Positions 45,644 through 53,842 of a stretch of 64,000 nucleotides of DNA are shown here, piece by piece. Positions within the stretch are counted from its first letter, which is position 1; each line of letters opens with the position of its first letter. The notes under the pieces are model-generated. The model was given only the letters and a program-made list of their open reading frames with translations. It did not search any database and was not told the DNA's origin. The position numbers were made by a program, and so were the translations under genes. Origin of the DNA: Bog-756 sp963830165 (GTDB lineage: Bacteria; Actinomycetota; Acidimicrobiia; Acidimicrobiales; RAAP-2); assembly GCA_963830165.1 (NCBI GenBank), contig CAWHKZ010000006.1, positions 124,001 to 188,000 of the forward strand, written 5' to 3'.

Positions 45644-47583
45644 CGGGAACCTCCGCGCACGGCGTCGAGGATCGCCCCGAACGCAGCTCCGTCCGGTGGG
45701 GGGCCGTCGTCCTCGTGGTCTCCCCGCTCGTCCTCGGCCTCGAACTCGGCCGCCTGGGCCAGCACCTCGGCATAGAGGGGGGTGGTGGCCAGCAGCTCGG
45801 CGTGCGTGCCGTCGGCCACGACCTTGTGCTGGTCGAGCAGGACCACGCGGTCGGCCAGCGAGATGGTCGAGAGCCGGTGGGCGATGATCAGGGTCGTCCG
45901 GCCCTCCATCTTGTCCCGCAGGCCGGCGTGGATGGTCTGCTCGACCTGGACGTCGATGGCGCTGGTGGCGTCGTCGAGCACCATGACCGGCGGGTTGACG
46001 AGGAGGGTGCGGGCGATGGCGATGCGCTGGCGCTGCCCGCCCGACAGCGTGTAGCCGCGCTCGCCGACCACGGTGTCGTAGCCGTCGCCCAGGTGGGAGA
46101 TGAACTCGTCGGCACCGGCCGCCGTGGCCGCCGCCACCACCTCGGCACGCGTCGCCGACGGGCGGCCGTAGGCGATGTTGTCGTGGACGGACATCGAGAA
46201 GAGGAACGGCTCGTCGAGGACGACCCCCACGTTGGCCCGCAGGCTGGCCAGGGTGACGTCCCGCACGTCGTGGCCGTCGAGCTCCACGGATCCGTGCTTC
46301 ACGTCGTAGAAGCGGGTCAGCAGCCGGGCCACGGTCGACTTGCCGGAGCCGGTGCGGCCCACGATGGCCACGGTCTGACCCGGGGGGACGTGCAGGTCGA
46401 AGTCGGCCAGCACCAGCTGCTCGGCGTCCTCGTCGTAGGCGAAGTCGACGTGCCGGAACCGGACGTCGCCCGTGGGGTCGACGAGGTCGGCGGCGCCCGG
46501 GGCGTCGGTGATGGTGGGCTGCTCGTCCAGGATCTCGTAGATGCGCTCGGCCGAGGCGGCGGCCCGCTGGCCCATCATGATGAGCATCCCGAGCATCATG
46601 AACGGTGCCTGGAGCATGAGCAGGTAGAGGTTGAAGGTCAGGATGGAGCTGACCCCGATGTCCCCGTGGATGACCATGTAGCCACCGAAGAGGAGCACCA
46701 GGGCCAGACCGACCTGGGGCAGGTTCTGCACCATGGGGGTGAACCGGGCCCGCAGGTCGGCGTCCTTGATGTAGCTCCACTGGAGCTTGTCGGCCGCCCC
46801 GGCCAGCGATCGCAGCTGGTGCTGCTCGGCGGCGAAGGACTTGACCACCCGGACACCGTTCACGTTCTCGTCGACGATGGTGGCCACGTCGGCCAGGCGG
46901 GCCTGGATGATCCACGACACCGGGAACATCGACTTCCGCATCCGCACCCCGGTCCAGTAGACGAGGGGCATGGTGGCCATGGCGACGAGGGCCAGGGGGA
47001 CGTTGATGTAGAGCATCACGGCGAAGGCGATGACGGCCATCGAGCACTGGACCAGGATCAGCGGGGCGAAGGTCATGTACATCTGGACCGAGCGGATGTC
47101 CGAGTTCGCCCGCGAGATGAGCTGGCCCGACTGCACCCGGTCGTAGAAGGAGAACGACATCCTGGTGAGGTGCTCGTAGATGATGTTCCGCAGGTCGTAC
47201 TCGATGTCGTAGGCCGTCTCGTAGAGGAACAGCCGGGCGATGTAGCCGAGGACGCCCCCGACGAGCCCCAGGCCGACGACGATCCAGACGTACCGGCTGA
47301 GTGGCACCGTGTGCTCCAGGATGGAGTTGTTGATGGCCTGGCCGAGCAGGAGGGGGATGGAGACCTGCAGGATCAGCCCGACGAACGAGAGCGACAACGA
47401 GGTCACGAAGACGCGCCGGTGGGCGCGCATGATGGGCAGGGCGCGGCGCAGCCAGCTGAGCGAGGTGTCGGGGTCGATGCCGGCCGGCGGCGCCTCGTTG
47501 CGGGCCTCCTCGGCGATGGGGACGAACTCGGTACCCGACTCGGGCGGCCCCGACGGACGGGGGCGGAGGGTGAGGGTCCTCAT
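45640..47583 (-). CDS. ABC transporter ATP-binding/permease protein (first half-transporter)
   Basis: A 647-residue exporter-type half-transporter with six membrane helices in residues ~50-330 and an ATPase domain: Walker A GRTGSGKST, Q-loop region VVLDEPFLFSMSVHDNIA, signature TLSGGQRQRIAIART, Walker B PVMVLDDATSAID and H-loop IAHRLST. The Q-loop position carries Leu-Asp (VVLDEPF) where Gln is usual, and the Walker B has Asp-Asp in place of Asp-Glu, so this ATPase is probably the degenerate site of a heterodimer whose partner keeps DE. The ATG at 47583 overlaps the MarR stop (ATGA). A drug, lipid or peptide exporter controlled by MarR is likely. Confidence 0.9.
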   Translation of the reverse strand: MRTLTLRPRPSGPPESGTEFVPIAEEARNEAPPAGIDPDTSLSWLRRALPIMRAHRRVFVTSLSLSFVGLILQVSIPLLLGQAINNSILEHTVPLSRYVWIVVGLGLVGGVLGYIARLFLYETAYDIEYDLRNIIYEHLTRMSFSFYDRVQSGQLISRANSDIRSVQMYMTFAPLILVQCSMAVIAFAVMLYINVPLALVAMATMPLVYWTGVRMRKSMFPVSWIIQARLADVATIVDENVNGVRVVKSFAAEQHQLRSLAGAADKLQWSYIKDADLRARFTPMVQNLPQVGLALVLLFGGYMVIHGDIGVSSILTFNLYLLMLQAPFMMLGMLIMMGQRAAASAERIYEILDEQPTITDAPGAADLVDPTGDVRFRHVDFAYDEDAEQLVLADFDLHVPPGQTVAIVGRTGSGKSTVARLLTRFYDVKHGSVELDGHDVRDVTLASLRANVGVVLDEPFLFSMSVHDNIAYGRPSATRAEVVAAATAAGADEFISHLGDGYDTVVGERGYTLSGGQRQRIAIARTLLVNPPVMVLDDATSAIDVQVEQTIHAGLRDKMEGRTTLIIAHRLSTISLADRVVLLDQHKVVADGTHAELLATTPLYAEVLAQAAEFEAEDERGDHEDDGPPPDGAAFGAILDAVRGGSR

Positions 47584-48050
47584 CGGCCCCACCGGGCCCG
47601 CGAGTAGGCCTTGAACGCGGTGCGCCAGGCGGCCAGGCCGGTGAAGGCGGCCTCGGTGGCCTCGGCGTCGTCCATGACGTCGGTCACGCCCCGCAGCCGG
47701 GCGTCGACGGCGGTGTCGGCGTCCTCCAGGATCCGGTGGCCCGCCGCGGTCAGCACGTGATCGACCCGGCGGCGGTCGCCCTCCACGGCGCAGCGCTCGA
47801 CCAGGCCCCTGGCCACCAGGCCGTCGACCACGGCGGTGATGGTGGGCGGCCGGACGGCGAGCCGCTCGGCCAGGTGGGAGGAGGCGGCCGAGGACTCGTC
47901 GAGGAGGATGAGGATCCGGTACTGCGGGACCGACAGGTCGACGGTGCCGAGTCCGATCTCGACCTGCTTGGCCAGCCACGCGGCGGTCCGGCCGAGGGAG
48001 CGCCGGTCATCACCGACCACGACGGCAGAGGGGGTTGGTTCGGTGGTCAC
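47580..48050 (-). CDS. MarR family transcriptional regulator
   Basis: A 156-residue winged-helix regulator. LSVPQYRILILLDESSAASSHLAERLAVRPPTITAVVDGLVARGLVERCAVEGDRRRVDHVLTAAG contains the recognition helix (PPTITAVVDGL) and the wing with the D-R-R motif that MarR proteins use on DNA. Such proteins are ligand-released repressors, often autoregulating an efflux operon. It is the first gene of a MarR-ABC-ABC operon joined by ATGA overlaps, and a 13-bp palindrome lies right before its GTG start. This is the best regulator-target pair in the window. Confidence 0.92.
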   Translation of the reverse strand: MTTEPTPSAVVVGDDRRSLGRTAAWLAKQVEIGLGTVDLSVPQYRILILLDESSAASSHLAERLAVRPPTITAVVDGLVARGLVERCAVEGDRRRVDHVLTAAGHRILEDADTAVDARLRGVTDVMDDAEATEAAFTGLAAWRTAFKAYSRARWGR

Positions 48051-48063
48051 ATAGTTAGACTAT
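48051..48063 (-). promoter_or_regulatory. MarR operator overlapping a leaderless -10 box
   Basis: ATAGTTAGACTAT at 48051-48063 is an inverted repeat (ATAGT, 3 bases, ACTAT) that ends at the base before the GTG start of the MarR gene. On the minus strand it also contains TAGTCT, a TANNNT -10 box six bases from the GTG, so a bound MarR dimer would cover the promoter and the transcript would start at the start codon. Confidence 0.6.
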
Positions 48064-48205
48064 CGAATGAGCGCCCGGGACCGCGCCGACCGGGCCCGGA
48101 CACGCCCGGGCAACAGCTGATGCGGATGGCGCGCCGACCACGGACCTGACCATGGCTCCGGCACGCGTGGCGGCGGTACCCTGGGGGCCAGCGAGGAGGA
48201 GCGCC

Positions 48206-49204
48206 ATGGACGAGGGACCGCAGGGGACGGGCGCACGTGACCACGTGCCGCCGGCACGGACGGCCGACGGCGACGGGGACGTGCCGCCGGTCACCCCGGC
48301 CCTGATCGCCCCGCAGGCCCCGGCCGCCGCAGCTCGGCGCAGGGTCGGCCTGGTCGCCGCGGCCGCCGTGGTGCTGGTCGTGGCCGTGGTCGGCATCGTG
48401 GCGGGCACGACGTCCGGGTCCCGCACGGGACCGGGCTCGACCCGGGCCGCGGGCGGCGCGCCGAACGCGGCGGTGCTCGACGCCATCGACTCCACGCTCG
48501 GGGCGAAGACCGCCGACCTCCGCCTGACGGTCGCCATCGACGTGCCGGGCGAGGGCCAGATCACCGCGTCGGGTGACGGCCAGGTCGACTTCTCCACCGA
48601 CGCCAGCCAGGTGACGGTGGCCTACCAGGGCCTGCCGTCCCTGGGCACCCTGCAGATGACCGAGGTCTACGCCGGCGGGAGCGCGTACCTGTCGATCCCG
48701 CAGATCTCCGCCGCCCTTCCCGGCAGGTCGTGGATCTCGGTGCCGGTCGGTGCCACGTCGGTCGCGCCCGGCAGCTCCGACCCGGCCGCCATGTTCCAGA
48801 TCCTGCGCAGCCAGGGCGACCAGGTGACGCCCCTCGGGGCGAGCGACGTCGACGGCGTCCCCGTCGACGGCTACCACGTGGTGATCACCGAGGCCGGCCT
48901 GCAGCGCAGGCTGGCCGCGTCCGACCTGCCCGCCGGGGTGGCCCAGGCCACCGAGTCCGAGGTGGGCCCGGGAGGCGTGACCTTGGACGTCTACGTCGAC
49001 TCCTCCACGGGGCTGCTGACCCGGATGGTCATCGGTCTCCACCTGACCCTGGACGGCCGCTCGGTCACGGGCACGGTCACTGAGGACACCTCGGACTACG
49101 GCGTCCCGGTGTCGATCACGGCACCGCCGGCCGACCAGGTGGCGTCGCTCCAGCAGTTCGAGCAGGCGGCCGCGGGCGCCGTGGGGAACCCGTCGCCCAG
49201 CTGA
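48206..49204 (+). CDS. Membrane-anchored protein with extracytoplasmic LppX/LprG-like domain
   Basis: A 332-residue protein: a disordered N-terminus, one membrane segment (RRVGLVAAAAVVLVVAVVGIVAG, residues ~45-67), then an outside domain of ~250 residues. The outside part reads DAIDSTLGAKTADLRLTVAIDVPGEGQITASGDGQVDFSTDASQVTVAY and later VDSSTGLLTRMVIGLHL, the strand pattern of LolA/LppX-type half-barrels that bind lipids in actinobacteria. No lipobox is present; it is held by the membrane helix. A Shine-Dalgarno GAGGAGG at 48193-48199 supports the ATG at 48206. Function otherwise unknown. Confidence 0.65.
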   Translation: MDEGPQGTGARDHVPPARTADGDGDVPPVTPALIAPQAPAAAARRRVGLVAAAAVVLVVAVVGIVAGTTSGSRTGPGSTRAAGGAPNAAVLDAIDSTLGAKTADLRLTVAIDVPGEGQITASGDGQVDFSTDASQVTVAYQGLPSLGTLQMTEVYAGGSAYLSIPQISAALPGRSWISVPVGATSVAPGSSDPAAMFQILRSQGDQVTPLGASDVDGVPVDGYHVVITEAGLQRRLAASDLPAGVAQATESEVGPGGVTLDVYVDSSTGLLTRMVIGLHLTLDGRSVTGTVTEDTSDYGVPVSITAPPADQVASLQQFEQAAAGAVGNPSPS

Positions 49205-49210
49205 CCCGCC

Positions 49211-49233
49211 GGTCGGGATCCACCCACCCGACC
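49211..49233. terminator. Bidirectional hairpin terminator
   Basis: GGTCGGG (49211-49217) and CCCGACC (49227-49233) pair over seven bases around a 9-base loop, between the converging ends of the anchored protein gene and the Gfo/Idh/MocA gene. Confidence 0.45.
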
Positions 49234-49234
49234 C

Positions 49235-50326
49235 TCAGCCCAGCCCGTCCTCCACCCGGACGGTGACCCCCTCGGCGGCCGAGCGACGCACGGCGTCGAG
49301 CACGGCGACATCGCGCACCCCGTCGACGAAGGTGGCGGCCACCGGACCCGGCGGATCGGGCCGCCCCTCGATGCGGCACCGCAGCACCTCGGCCAGGCGG
49401 GTGTACGGCGCCAGGTCCATCCCGTGGGAGATCATCCGTTCGTAGGCGGTGGTCACCAGGCCGTCGGGTAGGGGAGGCGCGACACCCGTCGGCAGGTAGT
49501 CGGGAACGGGCAGGGTGCGGGTGCCGTGGCGGTCGGCCACCAGGACGGTCGACCCGACGCCCTCGATCCACGCCGTGCCCGACGAACCGACCACCCGGGT
49601 CACGATGATCGGCGGGCCCCAGTCCGAAGAGGTGCTCTGGAGCACGCCGACCGCGCCGGACCGCATGCGGAAGTGCACGACGAACGCGTCGTCGGCCGAC
49701 ATCTCCCGGTCGACCACCCGGGGGAGGGAGGCGCTGACGGTGTCGAACTCGCCGAGGGTGCAGCGCACCTGGTCGATGATCTGGGACCCGTGGGCCGCCA
49801 TCCAGCCGCCGCCCTGGTCGGCGTCGGCCCACCACTCCGGGACCTCGGCGCCCGCATCGGCCAGGAGGGGCACGTGGAGCAGCACGGTGGCCATCCTGGG
49901 CTCGCCGACGGCGCCGCCCTGCACGGCTTCGGCCAACAGGGCCTGGCCCGCGTCCCATCGGAACTCGCACCCGAGCAGGTGGACGATGCCGGCGTCCTGG
50001 GCCGCGGACAGCACGGCCCGTCCCTCGGCCGCGTCGCGGGCGAACGGCTTCTCGCACAGCACGTGCTTCCCGGCGGCGATGGCGGCGAGCGCGATGGCGG
50101 CGTGCGTGTGGGGCGGCGTGGCGACGGTCACGGCGTCCACCCCGCCCAGCGACAGGGCCTCGTCCACCGAGGTCAGGGCCCGGGGGATGTCGAACAGCGC
50201 GGCCCGTGCCGCCGTCCGGCCCGGGTCGCGGCCGACCAGGGCCACCACGTCGAAGCCGGCGGCCCGCAGGGCCCGCACGTGGGTGACGCAACCGAACCCG
50301 GTTCCGACCACGACCACCCCGCTCAC
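49235..50326 (-). CDS. Gfo/Idh/MocA family oxidoreductase
   Basis: A 363-residue NAD(P)-dependent dehydrogenase of the glucose-fructose oxidoreductase / inositol dehydrogenase family. The Rossmann motif VVVVGTGFGCVTHVRALRAAGF is at residues 4-25, VATPPHTHAAIALAAIAAGKHVLCEKPFA (near 88-116) contains the EKP motif with the catalytic lysine, and GGGWMAAHGSQIIDQVR carries the conserved aromatic/His region. The GTG start at 50326 overlaps the stop of the sugar-isomerase-like gene (GTGA). The pair is typical of sugar or inositol catabolic clusters; the sugar is unknown. Confidence 0.88.
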   Translation of the reverse strand: MSGVVVVGTGFGCVTHVRALRAAGFDVVALVGRDPGRTAARAALFDIPRALTSVDEALSLGGVDAVTVATPPHTHAAIALAAIAAGKHVLCEKPFARDAAEGRAVLSAAQDAGIVHLLGCEFRWDAGQALLAEAVQGGAVGEPRMATVLLHVPLLADAGAEVPEWWADADQGGGWMAAHGSQIIDQVRCTLGEFDTVSASLPRVVDREMSADDAFVVHFRMRSGAVGVLQSTSSDWGPPIIVTRVVGSSGTAWIEGVGSTVLVADRHGTRTLPVPDYLPTGVAPPLPDGLVTTAYERMISHGMDLAPYTRLAEVLRCRIEGRPDPPGPVAATFVDGVRDVAVLDAVRRSAAEGVTVRVEDGLG

Positions 50327-51174
50327 CGGGCCGACTCCAGCACCGCTCGCGTCGTGCGGCCCGCGGCCCGAGCGGCCCCACTCGGCCCCCGTCCGTGCAG
50401 CTCGTCGCTGAACACCTCGACCCCGAGCGGCGCCGTGGTGCCGGTGGCGGCCAGCACCCGGACCAGCCCGACCAGGTCGAACCCCCCGTCGCCGGGCAGC
50501 AGCCGGTGGTGGAGGGTGGCATCGACGAGGTCGGCCTCGGCCTCCCGGGGGCCGTCGCTCAGCTGGATGCCGAGGATCAGGTCGCCGGGTACCTCCGCCA
50601 GCTCGTCGAGCACGACACCGGAGCGGACCAGGTGCCACGCGTCGATGCACAGTCCGCCGTTCGGCGCCCCGGCACCCCGCACGATGGCGAGGGCGGTGGC
50701 CAGGTCGGGGATCCTCGACCAGGCCAGCCACTCGAGGTGCACGAGGAGCCCCCGCTCGGCCGAGCGCGCGCACAGCCCGGCGAACGCCTCGGCCGCCTCG
50801 TCGACCGACCACGACCCACCGAGGACGTCGACGGCGTTGATGGACCGGGCCCCCACGGCCTCGGCCATGGACAGCAGCTCGTCCTCGCCGAACGCGAAGA
50901 CCTCCTCGGTGTCGTACTCGGGACCGATGTGGACGTCGGCCGCCCCGGGCGGCCACCACCAGGCCGGGTCGACCTCGGCGACGGACAGGCCGTGGTCGGC
51001 CAGCATGGACCGCAGATCGGCGTCGCTCCACCCCTCGCGCCGGGCGGCCGCGATGTCGCGCCCCCACAGCGACGCGGCGGCGAAGCCGGCGTCGGCGGTC
51101 ACCGCCAGTCGCTCGGCGAAGGGCAGGCCGCGCGGCAGCGTGCCGGCGCACAGCACCAGGTCGTCAGGTCCCAT
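50323..51174 (-). CDS. Sugar phosphate isomerase/epimerase (xylose-isomerase-like TIM barrel)
   Basis: A 283-residue AP-endonuclease-2-type TIM barrel. Strand ends carry the usual metal-binding acidic residues: LVHLEWLAWS (Glu near residue 149), GLCIDAWHLVRSG (Asp and His near 178-181), LGIQLSDGPRE and VEVFSDEL. The N-terminal CAGTLPRGLPFAERLAVTADAGFAAASLWG is typical. Such proteins isomerise or epimerise sugars or inositol derivatives and often partner a Gfo/Idh/MocA dehydrogenase, as here with a 4-bp overlap. It starts at ATG 51174. Confidence 0.82.
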   Translation of the reverse strand: MGPDDLVLCAGTLPRGLPFAERLAVTADAGFAAASLWGRDIAAARREGWSDADLRSMLADHGLSVAEVDPAWWWPPGAADVHIGPEYDTEEVFAFGEDELLSMAEAVGARSINAVDVLGGSWSVDEAAEAFAGLCARSAERGLLVHLEWLAWSRIPDLATALAIVRGAGAPNGGLCIDAWHLVRSGVVLDELAEVPGDLILGIQLSDGPREAEADLVDATLHHRLLPGDGGFDLVGLVRVLAATGTTAPLGVEVFSDELHGRGPSGAARAAGRTTRAVLESAR

Positions 51175-51281
51175 GGGCGGTCGGCCTCCTCGTCGACGGT
51201 GCCGTGCGGCGCCTGCGGGCACGGTAGCGGGCCGGCGGGTGGCCGGCACGGGGCGATGCCGGCGGTCCCCCCGCTGCGGCG

Positions 51282-52244
51282 TCAGGCACCGCGGCCGGTG
51301 CGGGCCGGGTGGCCATCGAAGAACCCGAGCATGAGGCGGGTGGCGCTGACGGACTCGGTGGTCGGCCCGAACGTGGCCGCGGGCAGCACGATCGGCGACC
51401 CGGGCCAGGTGTGGCCGCCCCCGAGGACCGTGTAGAGCTCGACGGCGCTCCCGCCGGCACAGCCGGTCCATGCCCGCCGGACGATCCCCGTGGCCGGGGC
51501 GGTCACGGCCGCCCGCGGCCGGCACCGGTCGAGCCGGGCCCATGCCCTGAGGTTCTGGACCGCCCCCACCACCGGGACACCGGGCACCGAGCGGCCCGTC
51601 GCACCGGAGGCGTAGGGGACGATCGGGTCGGCCGTACCGTGGAAGGCGATGACGGGTACCGGTCCCACGCAGGGACGCAACAGGTACTCGGCGGCGACGA
51701 GTCCCACGGCGGCGATGCGGTCGGCCGGGTCGCAGGCCACGATGGTGGCGAACTCCGACCCCAGCGAGATGCCCGCCGCGTAGATCCGGGTGCGGTCCAC
51801 GCAGTAGCGCGACCCGAGGTCGGATTCGAGGGCCGCCACCAGGCGCTGGTCGGCGGTCGGCGCCCCCGGTGCGGCCAGGTCCCAGTTGCCGCCCAGCGCA
51901 TCCGGCGTCGCCACCAGGTAGCCCTCGGCCCCGCCGATGGCGGGCAGCCCCGAGTAGGCGGACTGCTGTTCGGCGTCCGAGCCGCTGCCGTGGAAGTCGA
52001 GGACGAGGGGGGTGGGACGGTCCGGCCGGTACGAGGCGGGCACGGCCAGCCGGTAGGTGCGGAACGTGCCGTCGACGTCGATGGACCGGGTCACGTCGCC
52101 GAAGGCGGCGGCCGTGGTCGGCCCGGGGTCCGGGGCCCGGCCGCACCCGGCCCCGAGGGCGACCGTCGGCACCGCGGCGGCGGTCGGCGATCCCGGCGAG
52201 CCGCAGCCGGCCAGGCCGGCCCCGCCCAGGACGAGCACGGCCAC
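51282..52244 (-). CDS. LpqC-like PHB-depolymerase-family esterase, probable lipoprotein
   Basis: About 320 residues. A lipoprotein-type leader FRAALVAVLVLGGAGLAGCGS has a lipobox LAGC; the mature enzyme shows the oxyanion DFHGSGSD, the nucleophile elbow AAGISLGSEFA, the acid in FHGTADPIVPY and the histidine in GGGHTWPG, the pattern of polyhydroxybutyrate depolymerase / feruloyl esterase (LpqC) proteins. The start is unclear: the first standard codon is GTG at 52244, which leaves too short a leader, while the basic residues of the leader lie just upstream (to ~52270) behind an AGGGAGGG that ends the aldehyde dehydrogenase gene. A missed or shifted start is likely. Confidence 0.72.
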   Translation of the reverse strand: MAVLVLGGAGLAGCGSPGSPTAAAVPTVALGAGCGRAPDPGPTTAAAFGDVTRSIDVDGTFRTYRLAVPASYRPDRPTPLVLDFHGSGSDAEQQSAYSGLPAIGGAEGYLVATPDALGGNWDLAAPGAPTADQRLVAALESDLGSRYCVDRTRIYAAGISLGSEFATIVACDPADRIAAVGLVAAEYLLRPCVGPVPVIAFHGTADPIVPYASGATGRSVPGVPVVGAVQNLRAWARLDRCRPRAAVTAPATGIVRRAWTGCAGGSAVELYTVLGGGHTWPGSPIVLPAATFGPTTESVSATRLMLGFFDGHPARTGRGA

Positions 52245-52273
52245 CAGCGCGGCCCGGAAGCCGCCGGCCCTCC

Positions 52274-53719
52274 CTATGAGTAGATGCTCGCGGTGCCCAT
52301 GTTGAGGCCGTCGGCCGTGCGCGAGCGGTGCACGGCCTGGATCTCGGTGAACTCGGACAGGCCCCACGGCCCGTTCTCGACGCCCACGCCGCTCCACTTG
52401 AAACCGCCGAACGGCTGGGCCGGGCCCAGGGCCAGGTGGGTGTTGATCCACGCCGTGCCGCACTCGAGCTGCCCGGCCACGTCCGCCGCCCGGTCGGCGT
52501 CGGTGCCCCACACCGAGCCCGAGAGCCCGAAGTGGGTGGCGTTTGCCCGCTCGACGACCTCGTCGACGTTGCGGTAGGGAATTACGGGCAGGGCCGGGCC
52601 GAACTGCTCCTCGTCCACGATCCGGGTGCCGTCACTGATGTCGGTGAGGATCGTGGGCTCGAAGAAGTAGCCGCCGCCGTCGCGGGCGGCCCCGCCGGTG
52701 GTCGCCGTCGCCCCGTGGGACAGGGCGTCGGCCACCAGCTCCTTCACCCGCTCGAACTGCGGGGCGTTGTTGATCGGGCCCAGCTTGGTGCCGGGCACGG
52801 TGCCGTCGCCGACCTGGACGGCCGCCGCCGCCTCGGTCAGCCCCTCGAGCACGTCGGCGTACAGCGTCTCGGGGACGTAGACCCGCTTGATGGCCGAGCA
52901 GACCTGGCCGTTGTTGTTGAACGCGGCGGCGAAGATGGCCCGGCTGACCTTCGCCGGGTCGGCGTCGTCGAGCACGATGGCCGGGTCGTTGCCGCCCAGC
53001 TCCAGGGTGACCCGCTTGAGGTCGGGGGCGGCCGACATGGCCACCTTCTTGCCCGTCTCGATCGACCCGGTGAAGCTCACCTTGCGGGGTACCGGGTGGC
53101 TGGTCATCCAGGCACCGAGCTCGTCGCCGCCGCTGACGACGTTGAGGACGCCCGGCGGCACCACGTCACGCAGCAGCTCGACGGCCTTCAGCGTCGAGAG
53201 GGGCGTGAACGGGGAGGGCTTGAGCACGAGGGTGTTGCCGGCCATGAGCGCCGGGGCGATCTTCCAGAAGCCGAGCAGCACCGGGAAGTTCCACGGCGTG
53301 ATGGCGGCCACCACCCCGAGCGGCCGGCGGACCACCTCGACGTAGGCCTCGGCGTCGTCCTGGATCACCTGTGCCGGCGTCTCGAGGTTGGCGAAGTACT
53401 GGCACCACATGCCGGACGCGAAGATCTCCACGGCTGCCTGGTCGAGGGGCTTGCCCTGTTCGGCGGTCAGGATCGGCGACAACTCCTCGGCCGACGCGAA
53501 CAGCACGTCGGCGACGCGCAGCAGTGTCTCGCGGCGGGCGTCGGCATCCAGCTTCCAGTCGCGTTGGGCCTTGGCGGCCGAGTCGAAGGCCGCGTCCAGC
53601 TGGTCACGGGTGCACTCCGGTGCGTGGGCGAAGACCTCGCCGTTGGCCGGGTTCACCACTCCGAACGAGTCGGCGGCGGGAACGGTGTCCCCGCCGATGG
53701 TCATGACGAAGTCGGGCAT
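52274..53719 (-). CDS. Aldehyde dehydrogenase family protein
   Basis: A 481-residue NAD(P)-dependent aldehyde dehydrogenase. Asn144 in TPWNFP, Glu240 in TLELGGND and the catalytic Cys274 in GQVCSAIKRV are in place, as are the cofactor motif SFTGSIETGKKV (216-227) and DEEQFGPALPVIPY. Length and motif order are those of the superfamily. The enzyme oxidises an aldehyde to an acid, substrate unknown; it falls nearest to betaine/GABA-aldehyde type members by its FNNNGQVC segment. The ATG at 53719 follows AGGGGGA. It lies upstream of the LpqC-like esterase gene and may share its transcript. Confidence 0.92.
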   Translation of the reverse strand: MPDFVMTIGGDTVPAADSFGVVNPANGEVFAHAPECTRDQLDAAFDSAAKAQRDWKLDADARRETLLRVADVLFASAEELSPILTAEQGKPLDQAAVEIFASGMWCQYFANLETPAQVIQDDAEAYVEVVRRPLGVVAAITPWNFPVLLGFWKIAPALMAGNTLVLKPSPFTPLSTLKAVELLRDVVPPGVLNVVSGGDELGAWMTSHPVPRKVSFTGSIETGKKVAMSAAPDLKRVTLELGGNDPAIVLDDADPAKVSRAIFAAAFNNNGQVCSAIKRVYVPETLYADVLEGLTEAAAAVQVGDGTVPGTKLGPINNAPQFERVKELVADALSHGATATTGGAARDGGGYFFEPTILTDISDGTRIVDEEQFGPALPVIPYRNVDEVVERANATHFGLSGSVWGTDADRAADVAGQLECGTAWINTHLALGPAQPFGGFKWSGVGVENGPWGLSEFTEIQAVHRSRTADGLNMGTASIYS

Positions 53720-53842
53720 GGTGGTCCCCCTGGGTGCGATCGTCCTGCGCGGCGAACTTACACCTGCGTCCCCGAACTGTCCCCGGGCCGCGGGTGCGGC
53801 GGCCGTCAACACCTGTGGAGCCGGACGGGGTCGGCTCGCACC

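Noticed and set aside
42725..47047. Very long minus-strand open frame of 1440 codons across the ABC exporter region
   Set aside because: It is the shifted frame of two clear ABC transporter genes; its Arg/Gly/Pro/His-rich composition is that of a high-GC shadow, and the true frame has all transporter motifs.
42979..47607. Plus-strand open frame of 1542 codons antisense to the ABC genes
   Set aside because: Val/Asp/His/Gly-rich antisense shadow; no domain, no ribosome site, and stop-free only because codon third positions on the other strand are G or C.
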